A DNA stretch of 64,000 nucleotides from contig OZ022241.1 in assembly GCA_963978895.1 (NCBI GenBank), forward strand, positions 5,532,711 to 5,596,710. Reading direction: 5' to 3'. Source of the DNA: Erpobdella octoculata (taxonomy: Eukaryota > Annelida > Clitellata > Hirudinida > Erpobdellidae). Numbering within the stretch: the stretch's first letter is position 1; every line of letters begins with the position of its first letter. Positions 1-12,900 of this stretch are shown piece after piece. The position numbers and the translations under genes are program-made. Below the pieces are notes generated by a model. The model ran no database searches. It worked only from the letters and a program-made list of their open reading frames with translations, and had not been told where the DNA came from.

Positions 1-3000
1 GAGTCATGTACTGTACTAGCAATCAGAGTGTGCAAGGTTCAAATCTAGACTCATATCCTGCCTGTTCGTTTAAGGCTTTCTTCTGTGTTCTTTGCTGTTT
101 TCTTTATCTTGGTGGTTTTATTCATTAATGTTAAATGTTGCTCATCTTTATTATCAGTTATTTCACTGTTCATCACATCATTCAATGATAATGCTTATCA
201 CACATTGGTCACTTGGTGACTAGTAGCTGTTAATAAATGATAACATTGACTGTAGGGTGAGCCAACAGCACATTTATTTGCCTTATGTTTCACCATGAAA
301 GTGACTTATCATTAATGGCCAATAATAACTTCAAACCAATAGCAAGCAAAATTTCTCAGTTTTCCATAGCACATGTTCTCTTACTAATATATGTCAACTC
401 TTTTGATATAAACATCTACATAACATCATTTACTTAAATATTTTCATGCGTTGTGGCGTGTCAAAATGGTCTCTAATTTTGTTCTCTTTGAGGTTTAAAG
501 TTTTTCTATTATCCATCATATTTGACTCAATTATTTTCAATCGTGATTCTTGTGTTGTTCGAATGCGTGTGATTAACCAAAATAAATTAAAAAAATAAAA
601 TTCAAGATGTGACACACTTTTCCAATAGTGTGGTAATATATAATTGTTGTTTTCATCATCTGTAAAGTCATCAGTACATTCTAAAATTGAGTCGTTCAAA
701 CTGGAAAACCTATCGTCATCGACAATCACATAGAAAGCCTGCTCAAACTTTTGAAACTTCAAATTTACCCTTCTCAGGCTATTTTTGGGCTTCATTTCTA
801 TCTTTTATGGGCTCAAAACTACGTCGGGGACCCACTCAAAAGTTAGGGGACCAGTGGCCTGCCTACCCCCCCCCCCCAAATTGAAGTCTCTGTTGCTTGC
901 CATTTGCAATGTGAATTGAAGCGTTATAGCCTAATAAATTGGGTTGAGGTTAATTCTCGTTACTTTCAGTTGTCTGGTTTATATTCGTTTTATTGATTGA
1001 TTGCATTTAGTTCGATTGTGTGACCTATATTGCTTAGTGAAGTTAATTGCAACAAAATGTTTTTAAAGGTTAGCAGTTGTATCTACCTACTTTTCCCAAT
1101 TCTTTTTCAAAAACTTCTACACTTTTTCTGTCAAAAAAGCTGATGACAAGGAGGGTAATTGAAGGTGGGCTGTAACCAGGAATTTCAAAGTAGAGGAGTC
1201 CCGAAATTTTTTGTCCACATTAAGTTGCACGTTCCGGGATGCCCTCTCCCTGCTCCCTCGAAATGATAAGTTGGCTTAGTGGATATAAAATTAAGTGTTC
1301 AAAGGTTTATGTAGGGCCCTCAACTCCTAAAATCTTCTGTAACACAAGTGGCTCGCTGTTTCAAATATTCTGATATAGATGGAGCTTGGTACGCATTTTG
1401 TGTCAAAGAATGGGTGAACTTCTAACCCGTTCTCTAATGAATTCTTTAGATTCTACTGACTAGAATGGTGCACTGGATCTTTTCGATCAGTTTAGTGTTC
1501 ACGTCACAAATGCAGTTTTAGCACTTGAATTCATGCAATAAACTACAATACTCGTAGATGTCTGAGTTAACTCACACAAAAAACATAACCAGTGTTGCAA
1601 ATAAAAAAGCTTTTGCCTCCATTGTTGAGACCATTAAATTTGCCACAATTAAAAATATTGCATTCATAGGAAACAGAAATGAAGGCGCATCAACCTTGAT
1701 TGTTTTTATCCTCTACTTACAGAATATGTGGAAATTTATTAACTCCCTTCCCTGGTCTTCAAACAATTTTTCAGAAGTTAATTTGGGTGATAGATTCTCC
1801 CTCAATAGAGTCATTTTAGAAAAATAAAAAAATCAGGGGGCAAACTGTTTAAAAAGCTACACGTTTCAAAATTGAATCGTCCTAATGCTAAACCTTACCT
1901 ACTTGCCAAAATAGCGGATGAACGGAGGAGGGAAAATAGTAGGTACTTTTTCAAAAAGGTTTTTAAAAAACATGTACGCCTTTTCTTCTTAAAATAACTG
2001 ATTACCAAAGAAATTAATCGTAAGTAGGTACTTTAACGATTTTTTAAAACTCTGTAGATATTTTTCCAAAAATATTTTTCGGAAAATCCTCAAGGGGCCC
2101 CAGCCTGACCAAATGACGCCCTTATCCCCTCAAAAATAAAACTTTTACAGCTTTGAAAGCTGTACTAACATTGTGTACTTTACCTCAAACTTTCCCCTTC
2201 AAAAGTTGGCTAGATCCGCCGCAGTGAGGCTAATTCTTGTTACTTCCAGTTGCCTGGTTTATATTTGTTTTATTGATTGACTGCATTTAGTTTGATTGAG
2301 TGACCTATATTGTTTAGTGAAATGAATCGCCATTTTTTTTAAAGCCAACAGATGTACCTTATATACCTACACTGACGTAGACGTGCAAAGACATCGTTGT
2401 AACAATTTCTGATACTGGTTGAACCGATGATTAAAAAATTTGTCATGTTTTCAAAAAAGATAAACTTTACAAAAATTTAAGGCCAAAAAGAATGTATCTC
2501 AATTCTGAATTCAAAGAAACCATCTAAAAAAAATAAAAGTCTGATTAACATGCACAGTTGTAGCTCATAAAGTACCGTGCAATAATTTAGACACTTAGTG
2601 ATTAAATATGAGAGTTTTGCTTTTGAAAGCTGGATGTGCGGATGGTTCATCACCAATTTATGTATATTGTGGTCCTCTGATACTCAGTATTTTATTGGAA
2701 ACTCTTTAGCAATATGGTTTAGATTTATTAAGATATGTTTCAATTGCGATTTACTTCACGAATCAACATTTAGATTTTATAGAATTACTTTGATGGCACC
2801 ATCATATTTATTGGCAATAGCAATAACGATACTAAACAAACATTATTATTATTTATTCTGGCGTCATGGGGTTCAATTTCTGGGATCATTAGCTTAAATA
2901 CCCCTTTATTTTGTATACCATTCAGAGCTGTTTTGCTCACATTAATGTTTACCAATTGTGGCAAGAAGCAGGGTAGCAATAGCTTACTCAAAAAGTATTG

Positions 3001-4457
3001 CTATTGACGATACCGGTACTTGAAACAATACATGATTTTGGGCCGAGATTTGTTTGCAAAGTATAGGGATTCTAGATCTGTAAATTTGGCCTATGAGAAA
3101 AATTAGTGGACTCTGGTGAGAATATTCTGCACCCAATGAAAGTAATCTTCCCACAGCCCACAGCTGAACTAACAGACAGTCCAGTATTAAGAGTAACATT
3201 TAACTGTTTCATTTACAGATAAAAAAAATTAAGGTAATAAGATACATTTGATCAAAGGTCAGCTTAATAATTGTTACTTTCTTTTCTATCTGGATCACAG
3301 TCTAATTTTTGTCTCTTAGATGAGAATGAAACAAACAAATTGTAGAAAATCATATGTTCATGAAGAAATTTCGATAATGACAACCAGACGTATTGGTAAT
3401 GCAATAACGATACTAAACAAATATCGGCGATTATATCGAAGCAATAGCGATGCTGCGATATTACCAGCTAGAGAAAGAAAAAAACGGCGAGAGAAGCAAA
3501 ATAAGGTAAGATTGAAAACCCAGTAGCGTAGCGTAGATTGCAGCCGCAGAGGGCAAAACCTAGTCGAATAAATCGACAGAGCATTTAAAATAAAAGAGCG
3601 CATTAGGCCCATTAGGGCATATGACAAAGCCGGTCTTCGACAAAGCAACTGTGCACTGGAAATTATTTTTAGGTTAAGTTTACAAATAGAGAAAAAAGAG
3701 CTCGTGGGGCGTGGCATTTACATAACATAACATAAAATAATATAACGTTTATGATAGTGGTTTAAAAGAATTTACGCCTACAGCCAACCACTTTGAACTA
3801 TAAAATAAAATATTTAAAAAAACTTTTTAAAATGCCACGTTTTTGTGAACTGAAAAAAGAAAATAATTTTTCTCTTGGTTGTGTGAGACATGTCTTGATG
3901 TAGGCATGCATTAATTGTGGACATTCGTTTAACAAACAAGCCATACATTTTTAAAACTTAAAACGTGGGGTGCCTTTCACTCAAACTAACCATCTGCTAT
4001 TTTTAAACAAAATAGAACGTTTCTTTGAATACATTTTCTTCTCTTCCTGGCACTCTTCCGGGGTTTTAAGGCTTTATACAGACCCACAGAGGTAGATACA
4101 ACAACAACGCACTCTCATACCACCTGCTGGAATGGATTATTCTCAGACTAAATTAAAATACAAAGAGAGGCTCACAATTTTTTTATTTTTAAATTTATTT
4201 TTTATGCATAATAATTGATTCTTCGTCTTGTGTAAATAATTGCAGTCTGTCTGTTATATTCAAATAAAGTTAAAGTTATGCTATTTTTAACTAGGTAATT
4301 AATGACTAAATTGTAGAAAAAAGTATTAAAAAACATGACAATCTCTCATTTAGATATAAGTTTCAAAAATATAGATAATACTCATAAGAAACAACTGTAA
4401 ACAACGTCTAAAAAGCACAAACCATACAATTCGTGAATCAGGAGTTGACAAGTTCAT
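1..4457. other. Intergenic region, no supported gene
   Basis: This is AT-rich DNA with many stops in all frames. I see no open frame that looks conserved. It holds a poly-C run near 868-880 and a diverged direct duplication (945-1050 and 2226-2330). A second short direct repeat of about 20 bp, around an ATAACGATACTAAAC core, lies near 2817 and 3398. An 89-codon frame at 1558-1827 and a 68-codon frame at 3320-3526 begin with ATG, but they have no recognisable domain, signal peptide or compositional bias, so I do not call them. A GGTTCAAATCT box at 37-47 could be the B box of a tRNA-derived repeat cut by the window edge; this is weak. Confidence 0.5.
945..2330. repeat. Diverged direct duplication of about 105 bp (two arms)
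   Basis: The segments 945-1050 and 2226-2330 align along their length with scattered substitutions. Both run through a GTTACTT, TTTATT(C/T)GTTTTATTGATTGA and TGACCTATATTG core in the same order. They are in direct orientation with about 1.18 kb between them. This could be two copies of one short interspersed repeat or an old local duplication; no target-site duplication was found. Confidence 0.7.
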
Positions 4458-4534
4458 AAGTGACAAACAACAGTCTTAAAACAATGTGTAGAGGACTGTT
4501 GTAAACTATTATAAAAAAAATTTAAGTGACAAAC
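4458..4534 (+). mobile_element. 5'-truncated SINE copy with 11-bp target duplication
   Basis: The body, 4469-4523, matches the 3' end of the SINE family seen at 31444, 41887 and 58047: TCTTAAAACA, then GGACT..TAAACTATTATAAAAAAA. It is bounded by a perfect 11-bp duplication, AAGTGACAAAC, at 4458-4468 and 4524-4534. A 5'-truncated body with an A-rich 3' end and a target duplication is the signature of LINE-driven retroposition. It lies downstream of the PLEKHG5-type gene's stop codon, probably in or near its 3' UTR. Confidence 0.8.
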
Positions 4535-4734
4535 GGAAGAGTTTATATCTGGCAGTAAATCCCATTATATAAGCACATTACATAATTATAAAATATCAAG
4601 TTACATATATAAAATAATCACTCGAAAAGATTTCAAAAACACAAAAAAGAAAAAAAGGTTCAAGTGTGCTAAAATGGTTTAAATTTTTGCCCAATTTACA
4701 ATGTTTCATCATATACGTATCATTTACACATTAC

Positions 4735-4795
4735 ATTACAGTGCATTGCATTACATTATCTTACATTGCATGGCATTACATTACATTATATTACT
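4735..4795. repeat. ATTAC-type pentanucleotide microsatellite
   Basis: Degenerate (CATTA)n repeats lie immediately beyond the stop codon of the PLEKHG5-type gene, within its likely 3' UTR. Confidence 0.7.
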
Positions 4796-5779
4796 GTCCT
4801 TATTTCGAAATGACCCCGAAAATACACCACCGCCATCGTCATCATCACCACTGACGTAGAATTCCGACCGACTACTCCTAGCACCGCGATCTCCGCCGTC
4901 AATGTGGTCTGCATCGTTGAATAGGGTGTAGCTGCTGTCAGTAACCTCGCCGCATTCTTTATCGTCGGCTGCGTCGCGATCGAGATAGTTAGGCAGCGAG
5001 CACGACAGCGACTTCGAGCACAAGCCGTCACTGTCGTCGGCGTCGTTGTAGTCCTGATATCGTTGACGACGATAGCCGATCATGAGCTGGTCGGTACTGT
5101 CTGCGCTGGTTATAGGAGGAGCCAAGAGAGCATCGTCAGATGACTTGGACCGTCGATCTCGAGATAGAGCTGTGTTCATTGTGGCGTCGAAATTAGAAAG
5201 ACATTCGGTGTCTTTGGTGACAGGGCTGCCATGACGACGCAGAGAATCGTGAGCGATGTTCGAGTTGGATCCGGTAGGAGTGCGGTTGTCGAGTTTGCAA
5301 TAATGCTCTTGGAAGGGGTCGAGGGGACTGAAAAATATTAACTCGGGATATTTATTCCTGCCCTACCATGAAATAATTACGATATAATTAATCGATAAAA
5401 AATACAATCAATATTACCCTTGAAAAAATTAGACTAATGCCCACAGAACTATGGACCGACAGTAACACGTTGACTGCAGCAAAATATGAACAAAACAACA
5501 ATCAACCAACCCGCCAGATGTCAGACCGATGAAAGAGCTCAGGAGACTGTCACCATCATCTGTCTGATCAAACACAGAAAAAGGAGGATCGAGAGAAAAG
5601 AGAGAGGACGACGTGAAACCGGCCATGGTGCTGTCAGAGGCGGACGTCGACCTCTGAAATTTCCCGGAGTTTCGGAGGAATACCTCGTTGCCGGCATAAC
5701 CGAATTCTTCATTGGAATCGAACAGCTGGCTGAGGTCAGAACGTCTCGAATGGGTCCATCTTTTGTTCTTGTATTCTCC
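4781..5779 (-). CDS. PLEKHG5: PLEKHG5-like: Ser/Asp-rich C-terminal tail
   Basis: Exons 5779-5511 and 5327-4781 (joined GG|T in phase 2) encode about 270 polar residues rich in Ser, Asp and Arg, without a recognised domain. The frame stops at 4781-4783 after NKDSNIM. This is the probable unstructured regulatory tail. A class I PDZ-binding C-terminus, which I recall for vertebrate PLEKHG5, is not evident. Confidence 0.78.
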
Positions 5780-8700
5780 CTGCATCGAGAAAAAGCTCAC
5801 ATTATATACCAGAAGTAATGTTCTGTTATTGATGTGACTCCACTACCAGTATCATATGGTCATTGATATTTTACAATCATCAACATCATCGCAACCACCA
5901 TTATAGTCATCATCACGACCATCATTATAGTCATCACAACCATCATTATAGTTATCATCATCATCATAACTGCCAACTTCTTCACATTTTAAATATAGTT
6001 ATTCTGTTTCATTCAGACTTGATCAACATTTATTTAAAAGAAATAATTATGGCAGGAATGCATTAACGCTTCATCCAAACTATCTCACCTGGGCTTTCGT
6101 TATGGCTTCGACCCACGGTCGGGAGTCCCCAAGTAGGTGGGTGGCATTTTGAGCCAAGTGAAACTCGTTCAGGTGTACAATTACGAAACTTGCTGTAAAT
6201 CAAAAAGATTCAACAATAAACCTAACGAATCGAAAGTTCTGAATAACTTCAGACCAACACTACCACCAGATGATATGGGTATAACTAATAACCACGATAC
6301 GGTTATCCCACATCTATTTGTAATCGACTAACTGAAAGCGCAATCAAATCAAAACAAACAAACAGATATATCACTAGCCTCCATCTTTTAGTTCCTGCAC
6401 CACGATTTTATCGAGCCTCATCGGGGCTTTGATGACCTTGTACTTGACCTTGTCCACCTTCTTGAAGGTCATCTTTGTTATCAGGAACATGTCCGTGAAC
6501 AGGTAGCACTGGACATCGCACTTGATAGGAGAGCAAGTTATTATAATCATAGCAGTAAGAAAGTACTGCTGTTTATTTTTCAGAATATAATTTGAATTTT
6601 CAGCAATACCATTACTGTTGTCAACCTACATAACTTCTGATGTCTGTATGTATGTTAGCAATTTAGCATAATGCAGCAGTCAGCAGTTGATAAAATTAGT
6701 TCATGCAGGATTTTATTAAAAGTTATTATGCAATTGAGAATCCCAAAGATCAGAAGAGGTGGAACTGCAATCGCAAAATGATATACAATGATATTTTTAA
6801 ATAATCCGTAATTTTTGACTGGTGTTATAATAAACACTATTGTATCATTATCACTAATATGATAATCATAACCAGCATCATCAACCTCATCACCATCGTC
6901 AAATGTAACAAACCTTGCCACAAGAGTCCTTCATCTTGAGAACACCTTCCATAACCAGAGATCTCGGTTCGTTCTGTCCGCATCCGTGAATTGGCATCGT
7001 CAGGTCAAACTGAGATAATTTCTGGATCAACTGTTGATGTATAATTTATTTAATTAATAGATTAGTAGAAACGTGTGATACAAAAATATATTTCTTATTT
7101 ATTGAGTAATAAATAAATAAATAAAAAGTTAGCAAATAAAAATGAATGAATTGATAAATAATTAAATAAACAAACAAAAAAATAATTAACAAACAAATAA
7201 ATTAATTAACAAATAAATAAATCAACCAATCAACCTTAGCACATTCCTCATTTGGAGCCTCCACAACATCATAGGCTTCAATTTTCTCGACGATTTGTGA
7301 CAGCTGCTGATGGTCCTGGCTCATCCTCATGGCAACGTTCACCTGGTTGACGAATTTCCCAACTTGCTCCACCTGTACGAATAAAAATATGCTGATCGTA
7401 ATAAAAGATTTTTGAAAGTTTAAAGCATTCAATGACCTTTCAGATAAAAAATAAACATAGTTTTAAATAATTTCCATTTTAAAAAATAAAAACAATCCGG
7501 TAAAAAATTACTTTTAATTAAAACATAAATACCTTTAATGCACTTATTATGATTATTATTTATCATTAATATTATATTATTATTATTATCATTAATATTA
7601 TTTATACATATAAAAAATAGAATTCTGCAAACCATGATATCGATGTCCTGTTTCTGTTCGTAACAACCATGCCATGTCTGATCGCCATCGCTGATTTGCG
7701 TATTTTCTTGGTCGCCGTTGAGACAGCCATTAGGAAAAGAGGTAGCCTTGAGGTGTCTGTTGATTGGTCTTTGAACGGCGTAAAGAAGAAGCTTGTATTT
7801 TGTTAGTCGTTGAAAGGGGCTGACAATGAGGTCAGTCAGTTTGAGACGCTTGCACTGTGGCTGAGATTCGGCCCACTTTATAGAATAAATTTAAAAAAAT
7901 GGAAGTTAGGAGATTTTCTACTAAAGAAATAATATAAAAATTATACAATATATAAGCATTATAATTTTATTAATGAATAAAATAAATAAAATATTGGGAC
8001 ATCATTAAGAAAACAAATAAAATTTAAAAAGAATTATAACTTCAATGAATGAAAAATACTTTACAAATTTCATTTTACTATCATAAAATACTTTACAAAT
8101 TTCATTTTACTATCATAAAATACTTTACAAATTTCATTTTACCATCATAAAATACTTTACAAATTTCATTTTACTATCATAAAATACTTTAGAAACGAAC
8201 GTTGATGAAAATCCGAAACAGTTCGTTATCTTTCAGTCGGTTCTTGATGTAGTCCCGACACACCTCCTGCTCCAGACAGTACTTTTTGTACGGCTCAAAC
8301 ATCTTGTCAAACTATTGGTGGAAAAATAATGCAGTTTACAATAGCAGCAAATGACCTTTTCTGTTGAAAAAGTAATGCCAATTTAAGGCAAACAGATCCC
8401 GACATAATAACCTTAAACATCAGTTATAAAACAACAAAAACTTTTTAAACTGTTAAAAAACCGTTACAAAAATATTGAGAGGTGCAATACAAATAATAAA
8501 TTGACTTAATTTTAATAATTAATGCATACACATAAAACTAAGACCAACAAATTAAAGAAACTCAGTCCAACCAATAAGAAACCAGGCTTGAGTAGACTGG
8601 GGTCAAGTGACTTTCCTGTCTCTCTTGACCTTCTGACAACCTGACTCATGAAGACCACCCAGAAATGGCAGGTCGCATAATAAACGTCAACAATGTTGCT

Positions 8701-9914
8701 GCACAGTTTATCCACTTCTATCTGCCAGTTTTATTGAAAATATAAAAAAGAAATTAAAGTAAAAAAACCGTAAAAAACTTTGTTTTTTTAAATCTTTTAT
8801 AATTTTGTAATTCGGCGGTTAAAAATGTTTTGCAAAATATTTTTTTATGATAGTAAGTCTATAAAATATGAAAACATTGACCACAGTCTTCTAAATACTT
8901 AATATGTGAAGTACGTGAGGATTGAAAATTGAAGAAACTTTCAAATCAACATGGAATAAACATATTTTTTATTATAAATTTTAAAATTAAATGTCGTTTT
9001 CTTTAAATAATCTAAAATTAACGTTTTAATTGATTTCATTCTATAATTCCTTCGAATGTTGTTCAATCAATCTGAAAATTTAATAGAATGTAAAGTCTGC
9101 AGCAACAAATAAACCCACGAAATTTCAACAATATTGTAAGGATTGAAAATATAAGCTATTTTCAAAGCCATGTGGAATAAACAAATAATTTATTATAAAT
9201 TTTAAAAATTTAAATTTAAATATCGCTTTCAAAAAAAAAAAATAGTTTGTTTTTCCACATAAAATGTTTAATTAAACAAACACGGTGAAGTTAATATAAA
9301 AGATTTAAAAAGAAAAAAAATAGAGAAAATGAGAAAAAATAATAAAAGAAAAAAAGAAAAAAAAGATACAAAAGAGAAAATGACAAAATTATTCATAGAC
9401 ATCAATATGCTTAGGTTTACAACCATAGCAGAATTCAAAAATTAAATCCCGATCATAGTATATTTTATTGGTTTAAACCTTTACACTAAAGAAATTTCTG
9501 CAAATGAAAATGCATTAAAATTACAAACATCAAAATAATTAATATACAAATTGTATAACCTTTATTGAAAATCTGTAAAATTTTTGCGATCAGTAATTAA
9601 GTTTCACATGTTATCAACTAAAGTTTCTATATCGTTAATAAAAATTTAAAGGTGAAAATTTAGAACAGACGAGTTGATGATGATAATGATGATGCTGGCA
9701 CGAAGTTTAGAAACATTAATAATCACATGGCAAATAGGAAATTGTGATATTTAATTATCCTTAATTGCTTAGGCAGTAAATTCTGAGCTTTCTTTTCATC
9801 ATTATCATCATCACTACTACTACTACCATCATCATCGTCATCTTTTTCATCATCATCACTATCACATTCATCATCATCATCTTCATCATCATCATCATCA
9901 TCTTCACCATCATC

Positions 9915-9946
<32 letters not shown>

Positions 9947-12900
9947 CCTCATCATCATCATCACCATCACAATCACATCTTCATCAGCCTTATAACTATT
10001 ATCAAAACCAACACTGCAAATCTATGATTTAATCGTGTCAAGGACAACAAGAGACCAATGAGAACTCAAAATTTACTGGAAATTCATAAGAAATTAGTTT
10101 TACCCGTAAACAGGATATTTCAAAATTTTGTTTGAGATTAATTTAATTAAATAAAAACTATTTGATTTGATTGATATGAAATACTGAATATTTATCAATT
10201 TTTAATGATTTTAAAAAAATTAAAAAAAGAACCCACCTCGTTTAAAAATAAATCATTCTGCAGGTTGATCAAGCAGCAGACGAAAAGCTAAAATAAGAAA
10301 ACAAATAAACGAATAAATTAGAATAATTGAAAACAGTTCAAGCCAATTAAGCCAATTAAGTGCAAATATAATTAAGGAGAACAGAACTTCAGCAACAAGT
10401 GAAGAAATGCAGACATAATACTAACATCAGTGATGACTCTCAGCTTTCCTATGTATTCAACCTCTGTGACCAACATTTCCCACAATGCCTCCTGCTGGTC
10501 TTTCTCGTGCTTAGACAGCCCCACGTGGTCGGACACCAAGTCCGTCCAGTGCTGCTCCAGGGTGAAAGCCTCATTCTCGTAATTCGGTCTTCCAAGCGTC
10601 AAAAGGTCGGGCATTTTTGGCAGCCCGTCACGACCGTAGGAAGCGAGTATCTCGGTCAGCAGTTCTTGTTTGTCTGCATGAGGCTTTAAAATGTTGTGTG
10701 CATGTTAGAAAAAAAAGCTAATTGTTTGTGAGTGCATACCATCCGTGCAGAAATATCACTTATCATAAATCGCTTGTGATAGCCGATTCAAATGAATATC
10801 ATCAAACATTAAATTGATTCCGCAAGCTGACTGGTTATGTTACACCATCGAAAACAGATTTCACAAGTCTCAGCAAACAAACAAAAAAACACATTATTTT
10901 TTAGCCAGCAAAAAACTCTTATTTAAAAACTTCATACATTCTCACTTTTGAAAACGACCCAAATAGAGAGTGCAGTCGACCTTTGCTGCCAACTTTGCTC
11001 TTCTGGGACTCCCCAGGGTCAATGACCCGAACATCCTCCATTGACGATATGAGCTTTTTAAACCGGGTCAACTAGTAGGAACGTTTGAGTATTTTAAATA
11101 ATTGAAAAAAGTTAACAAAAAAGATAACACACAAAACTTACAGAACTCTGTCGCTTTCTTGGCTCTGCTGATATGGAATAACTAGCTGAGGTTTTTCTTG
11201 CTCGATTTTCTAAAACTGGAGAAATGATTTTGATTTGTTAACTCAAACAGCTAAGTGACCAATAATGGAAAAACACAATTAGAGACAGCCAATCAAATAT
11301 TGTTGTTTTTTATTGACACGAAACATATTTTTATTTGTAATTGGCCAATTTAAACAAGTAAACAGCCAATCAAGTAAGAGTTTCTCAAATATAATTAAAT
11401 GTAATTAAAAGTAGCATTCAGATAAATAAACAAATCACATCAGCAATTAATCATTTACTATGAAAACACAATATAAACAAATCACAGTAATAAAGACAAT
11501 TTCATGCAGTAAAAATATTTTTGTTAATTAACATAAAAATGCTTAAAAATAAAAAAAGTTTAAACTATAATTTTTAAATAAACGAACTTCCACAGCATTT
11601 CAAAATTATTTTGACTTGTTTAAAAGCAATTTAACCTTTAACCCAAAGAATACTGTTAGCTAGTAGAAAAGTGTCAGAGTTCATGGGCAGTGGAGTTTTT
11701 GAGGAGTCAAGATAAACTTCTATCAAGTCCATAGTTAGGCCTCTTTTTGTAACCACTGTTTGTATGGCCTGTCTGTGTAATAATTGAAGGGAATTTTTTT
11801 TAAATAGTTCATAGTCCCTTACACCAGGTGTTTTAAGAGTCAAATAACAGTATGTAGGTAGTACCTGCCACGGATAATAATTTAATCCTTTTTCTCTTTC
11901 CCTCCTCCTTTATCCAGGCTTGGGACTGGCTCGCAAAAGCAAGGCAGAGTTTTTCAATTGTCGTGGAAGTTGCTATGTATGTGTGGTAATTAATGTGGAA
12001 GTAGTTATATCTGCATGATAGTTAATGTGGAAGTTGCTAAATATGTGTGATAATTAATGTGGAAGTGAGATTAATAATGTTCAGGTATTTATGTCTGTGA
12101 GATAATTAATTTAGAAGTGTTAATTTATGTGAGATGATTAATGTGAAGGTGTTTATGTCTGTGAAATACATAGTAAGATGATTATATCTATAAGATGTTG
12201 AATGGGAATGTGTTTATAGCTGTAAGATATGTAATAAGGATATAAAAGATCAGATTATGGTGAGACTAGATTATAATGGTGTCACCTTCAACCAATCAAT
12301 TTCTAAACCCCAATCGTCTGTGTGTTTATGTTAAGGTTGAAAGTGGAAAATAATAACGACAATATATTAGTTTTTCAATAAAAATAATGATAATAATATA
12401 TATATAAGTAAAAATTTTCTAATTAAAAACATTAAATAATAACTTCTCATTAAACTTCATTCATTAGTCTAATTATAATAATTTTTAATTTATAAAAGAA
12501 TAAGAATAATAATGAGGATGACTCACTCCAGTGTCTGTCCGGGTGGAGAAGCAACAAGTTCACCTGGTTCATCTGGATTGAAATTCAATGTGAAGTATTC
12601 AGATGGTAGGGAATACTGAAATGAAATTAATTTCTTCGAATTAAAATCTATTTTTTATATAAAAAAATTTATATAATCAAATATCATTTAATACCTTGAG
12701 ATTATCTAATGAAAAGTCTCTTTGAGAACAAATAAAAGTTAAAAAAAACTCCAAATGTACTAAACAATTTATTAAAATTACATCAATCAACTAAACTTAA
12801 ATCATTTACTAAAAAATCTAATTATGTCATACAAACGAGAACATCAATTAAAGATTTAATAACTTACTTTTCTAAGCAAAGCCTGATGCTTTTTAGATGA

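Noticed and set aside
1..60. tRNA gene 3' half at the window start
   Set aside because: Only a B-box-like GGTTCAAATCT is seen; the rest is outside the window and no acceptor stem can be checked.
3320..3526. Basic 68-residue protein
   Set aside because: ATG-started, but with no family, no splice context and low-complexity surroundings.
9761..9976. Met-rich protein
   Set aside because: Translation of an intronic (CAT)n tract on the opposite strand.
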